From positions 1-36,345 of the forward strand of contig DULJ01000030.1 in NCBI GenBank assembly GCA_012840465.1: a stretch of 36,345 nt of DNA, written 5' to 3'. The position numbers and the translations under genes were made by a program. The notes beneath the pieces are model-generated. The model made no database searches and was not told the origin of the DNA. It saw only the letters and a list, made by a program, of their open reading frames with translations. The first letter of the stretch is position 1. Each line of letters opens with the position of its first letter. Source of the DNA: Caryophanales bacterium (GTDB lineage Bacteria > Bacillota > Bacilli > Bacillales > Bacillaceae_J). Positions 34,258 to 36,345 of this stretch are shown piece by piece.

Positions 34258-34653
34258 ATGATATTCAATTTAGTAGAAGGTGTAATGACATGCCCAAAGA
34301 AAATTACTTTTGAGGATAATCCCATTCGATTAGAACAATATCGCAAAGTTCATTATCGCGGTGCCGATAAGTTGGTAGCTATGTTCAGGCCTATTATGCG
34401 GACGGATTACAGGGGCTCGGAACCCCAACATTCTCCTGAGCGCCCAAGACAACTAACGGAAGAGCAAGAAAAGGAGTTGTACAGGACTATTGTAGAGAAA
34501 ACGCCTGTTGATGTTAGATGTCCAGCTTATATGAACTGGACATCTCTCCTGATTCGGGATTGGATTAATAGTCGTTTGAGTTTCTCACCCTTAATAAATA
34601 GAGGTTTTCGATTGAAAATCCCGTTTATTCCCTTATTTTATAGTACTTTTTAG
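34258..34653 (+). pseudogene. Transposase N-terminal fragment (IS630-like)
   Basis: The part PRQLTEEQEKELYRTIVEKTPVDV...PAYMNWTS.LIRDWIN is the winged-helix N-terminal region of IS630-like transposases. Just before it, another frame reads YYADGLQGLGTPT, the stretch expected upstream, so a frameshift lies near 34430. Homology ends near 34570, and the DDE catalytic domain is missing. Non-functional remnant. Confidence 0.6.
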
Positions 34654-34732
34654 TTTTCTATTTTTGTCGTTTACGCAACCTTTTCATCTTTAAATAACTG
34701 ATTTCATAAAAATGAATATTCAAATAGCTCCC

Positions 34733-35026
34733 TCAGATCTTGATATTCTTGGGAGTTTTTAAATTGAAAACAGAATCTTTATATTCCTCAAGCTTTCTCT
34801 GCGCCTGACGTTTCATTTCATCTGTTACTCTTGCATAAATCCTTGTTGTTTCCTCATTTGAGTGTCCAAGCCATTCTGATATCAACGGCAATGGTACTCC
34901 TGCTGTATATAGATGTATTGCACGCGTTCTCCTCCAAAGATGTGGATGCAGATGAGGTATATCGTCTTTTGTTAGCTTTGACTTTCCTCCATAAAGTTTG
35001 GAATAACTTGTTATTTCTACTAGTGT
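34733..35026 (-). pseudogene. Tyrosine recombinase C-terminal fragment
   Basis: An open stretch of 97 codons without a start reads HPHLWRRTRAIHLY, WLGHSNEETTRIYARV and MKRQAQRKLEEY. These are the HxxR, the second His and the nucleophile Tyr of a phage-integrase-family recombinase. The first catalytic Arg and Lys and the N-terminal domain are missing. It is a different protein from the intact recombinase at 16.3-17.1 kb. It sits beside the transposase fragment, marking a graveyard of mobile DNA. Confidence 0.75.
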
Positions 35027-35192
35027 TCATTATAACTTATTACTGACTTTCGTCACATTAGAGGAATGTTGTGCAGTAATTAAAACACCGTTTAGCTATT
35101 ATATGCACCGGTATTTTAGAGCTGTACTAACAAATGTACAATGGTTTCGAAATGCAAGATATTTATTTTTCCTTCGGTACATAAAAGCCGTT

Positions 35193-35219
35193 ACTCCTTG
35201 TCCATGTTCTCATACTATA
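35193..35219 (+). promoter_or_regulatory. Predicted sigma-K type promoter
   Basis: AC at 35193-35194, 16 bp, then CATACTATA (35211-35219), fitting AC-N16/17-CATAnnnTA of the mother-cell sigma-K consensus. It is about 30 bp before the Cys/His-rich gene. Confidence 0.5.
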
Positions 35220-35249
35220 TTGTAGTTTAAGTGAGAGGAGGAATGAGAA

Positions 35250-35447
35250 ATGTGTAACGAACAACCCCAATGCTGTCAACGCTGCCATTCTTGCTTCAAA
35301 GAACCACATTGTTGTAATGTTCATCATTCTTGCTGCCAAAAACATCAATGTTGTAACAATCATCATTGCAATAAAAAACATCATCCTATGCGTCATAAAC
35401 ACCATCATCCCCAGAAATGCAATAAACGCCAAAAATGCTGTTTCTAA
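35250..35447 (+). CDS. Cys/His-rich small protein, probable spore coat component
   Basis: A 65-aa protein made largely of Cys (14), His (15), Lys and Gln, with CC pairs and repeated HHxC or CCxxH clusters (CCQRCHSC, CCNVHHSCC, CCNNHHC). GAGAGGAG gives a good ribosome site. The composition suggests disulfide cross-linking or metal binding. A sigma-K-like promoter upstream and the YjcZ and CotD-like genes downstream point to the spore coat. I do not recognise a named family; a metallothionein-like role is the alternative. Terminated by a perfect 11-bp hairpin. Confidence 0.7.
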   Translation: MCNEQPQCCQRCHSCFKEPHCCNVHHSCCQKHQCCNNHHCNKKHHPMRHKHHHPQKCNKRQKCCF

Positions 35448-35452
35448 TTAAC

Positions 35453-35484
35453 TAGAAGCTCACTTTTTGTGAGCTTCTATTCTT
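35453..35484 (+). terminator. Terminator of the Cys/His-rich gene
   Basis: TAGAAGCTCAC (35453-35463) pairs perfectly with GTGAGCTTCTA (35469-35479), loop TTTTT, followed by TTCTT. Confidence 0.85.
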
Positions 35485-35628
35485 AACTGTCTTACATGTT
35501 TGTTTTCTTTTTTTATGAAAAACAGCAAAAATGAATTTTTAGTCTAGAATATTTTCCATCTTTGTCCGAATCCGGTAAGACAAGATTTTCATAACATATA
35601 CTATCTTATAAAATAGGTGGTGATACTG

Positions 35629-35736
35629 ATGGAATCTTATGGCGGCGGTGGAATGATCAACAACTTTGCCTTAATAGTTGTGCTTTTCATTTTATTGATT
35701 ATTGTTGGAACAGCCTTTGTTGGCGGAGGTTATTAG
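35629..35736 (+). CDS. YjcZ-family small sporulation membrane protein
   Basis: 35 aa: MESYGGGGMINNFALIVV opening, one hydrophobic helix rich in Ile/Leu/Val, and the ending VGTAFVGGGY. The Gly-rich N-terminus, single helix and GGG-Y end match the YjcZ/YosA-type sporulation proteins. AGGTGGTGAT precedes the ATG. A CATATACTA at 35595-35603 resembles a sigma-K -10, without a clear -35. It is a single membrane-spanning peptide of unknown mechanism. Confidence 0.85.
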   Translation: MESYGGGGMINNFALIVVLFILLIIVGTAFVGGGY

Positions 35737-35810
35737 TACTATTAAAAATCTAATCTAACCTCTATTACCATATTCCTATTATTAAAACTCAATACCGGAG
35801 GTGTAAAGTT

Positions 35811-36005
35811 ATGTATCCACGACCAATTTTTTGCCCACCAAGATGCGTAGTTCGAGATCGTTTTGTCCCTCGTGTAGTCCCTTATATCCATCCTGTAATT
35901 AATGTTAATCGTACTCACATCGTTAATGTACCTCGTCATATTTATCAACCTCTAACTCAAAATGTAGTTATAGACCCAGGATATCCAAGACGCTGCTGCT
36001 GGTAA
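35811..36005 (+). CDS. CotD-like spore coat protein
   Basis: A 64-aa basic protein beginning MYPRPIFCPPRCVVRDRFVP with IHPVINVNRTHIVNVPRHIYQP and a CCW end. The PxxHPxxNVNxxHxxNVPRHxYQ pattern is the CotD family core (inner coat). It is small, Cys-terminal, and rich in Pro, Val and Arg. GGAGGTG lies 8 bases before the ATG. Expected to be made in the mother cell late in sporulation. A clear terminator follows at 36055-36079. Confidence 0.85.
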   Translation: MYPRPIFCPPRCVVRDRFVPRVVPYIHPVINVNRTHIVNVPRHIYQPLTQNVVIDPGYPRRCCW

Positions 36006-36054
36006 AAAATAATATCTCCCTAAAAGATCAATACAACATCTTTATTATCAAATG

Positions 36055-36079
36055 AGCGCCTATTAAATGGCGCTTTTTT
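36055..36079 (+). terminator. Terminator of the CotD-like gene
   Basis: AGCGCC (36055-36060) pairs with GGCGCT (36069-36074), loop 8, followed by TTTTTT. Confidence 0.85.
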
Positions 36080-36232
36080 CGTAATTAAATTATATTTTTA
36101 TTACGTAGTTTGAATCAATTACGATAAAAAAGTTAATAGTATTCAGCCAATTAAACAAGTTAATTTTAGTGAACAATAGTCCGATATTCCACCGCTAACG
36201 AACTGAACTTTTGAGGATTATTGTGCAGTAGG

Positions 36233-36345
36233 CATAGCATGAAGACAGAAACTCAGGATCGGAGCGAAAGAAACAGTATTCATAAGGTTGATGCAAACCA
36301 AATTTCGGTGAACTTCGGACTCTAATCGTTTAAATCTTGGGTTAC
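36233..36345. repeat. Terminal direct repeat, right copy
   Basis: Identical to 1-113. The window ends inside the first 51-bp unit. The stretch 36080-36232 before it contains no gene that I can see, only a sequence (GAGGATTATTGTGCAGTA, 36213-36230) similar to one near the integrase fragment at 35061-35078. Confidence 0.95.

Noticed and set aside
34831-35046. 71-codon plus-strand frame
   Set aside because: It is antisense to the integrase remnant at 34733-35026, which shows clear HxxR, H and Y motifs.
35163-35432. 89-codon minus-strand Met/Phe-rich frame
   Set aside because: It is antisense to the Cys/His-rich gene; its composition is a mirror of the His/Cys codons and there is no ribosome site.
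1-36345. Plasmid or phage interpretation of the circular ends
   Set aside because: No replication, partition, structural or lysis genes; central metabolism and sporulation genes point to the chromosome.

Overview
The window reads as chromosomal DNA of a low-GC, endospore-forming Bacillota bacterium, most likely a Bacillaceae member (Bacillus sensu lato). The signs are strong AGGAGG-type ribosome binding sites, many GTG and TTG starts, an FbpB-like small basic protein, a YjcZ-type small sporulation protein, a CotD-like coat protein, S-layer-homology anchoring, and cobalamin and M-box riboswitches. The first and last 113 bases are identical direct repeats. The piece is therefore either a closed circle in the assembly graph or a chromosomal segment that breaks in a repeated sequence; I see no replication gene.

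Layout. 1-530: end repeat plus a 51-bp tandem array. 0.5-5.1 kb: fumarase, then a TetR / HlyD-type adaptor / ABC-2 permease operon without an ATPase. 5.3-7.4 kb: a small basic protein, a CAAX-type membrane protease and RarD. 7.6-11.6 kb: a solute-binding lipoprotein coupled by overlap to a HAMP-GAF-GGDEF-EAL c-di-GMP protein, followed by a structured repeat element. 12.0-17.1 kb: malate synthase G, a LysR regulator, an alpha/beta hydrolase and a solitary tyrosine recombinase. 17.2-20.2 kb: a PAS-PAS-PAS-GGDEF diguanylate cyclase and a radical SAM/SPASM protein.

20.26-28.73 kb is the most striking locus. It is a minus-strand operon led by a cobalamin riboswitch. It encodes a 1320-aa secreted protein with three DUF4430 domains, two alpha/alpha-barrel-like domains and three SLH domains, then a DUF4430 lipoprotein, then ECF T, double ATPase and S components. 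The domain combination mirrors animal intrinsic factor and transcobalamin, so I read the locus as a wall-anchored corrinoid capture, relay and import system.

28.8-34.1 kb: a CDF metal exporter, an NRDE protein, and a DsbA/FrnE-family oxidoreductase. In the latter an in-frame TGA replaces the first Cys of the CxxC motif and a SECIS-like hairpin follows, so it is a candidate selenoprotein (a nonsense mutation is the alternative). Next come an M-box Mg riboswitch in front of decayed corA fragments, and mntH with two MntR-like operators. 34.2-35.1 kb holds transposase and integrase debris. 35.2-36.0 kb holds three small sporulation or coat genes.
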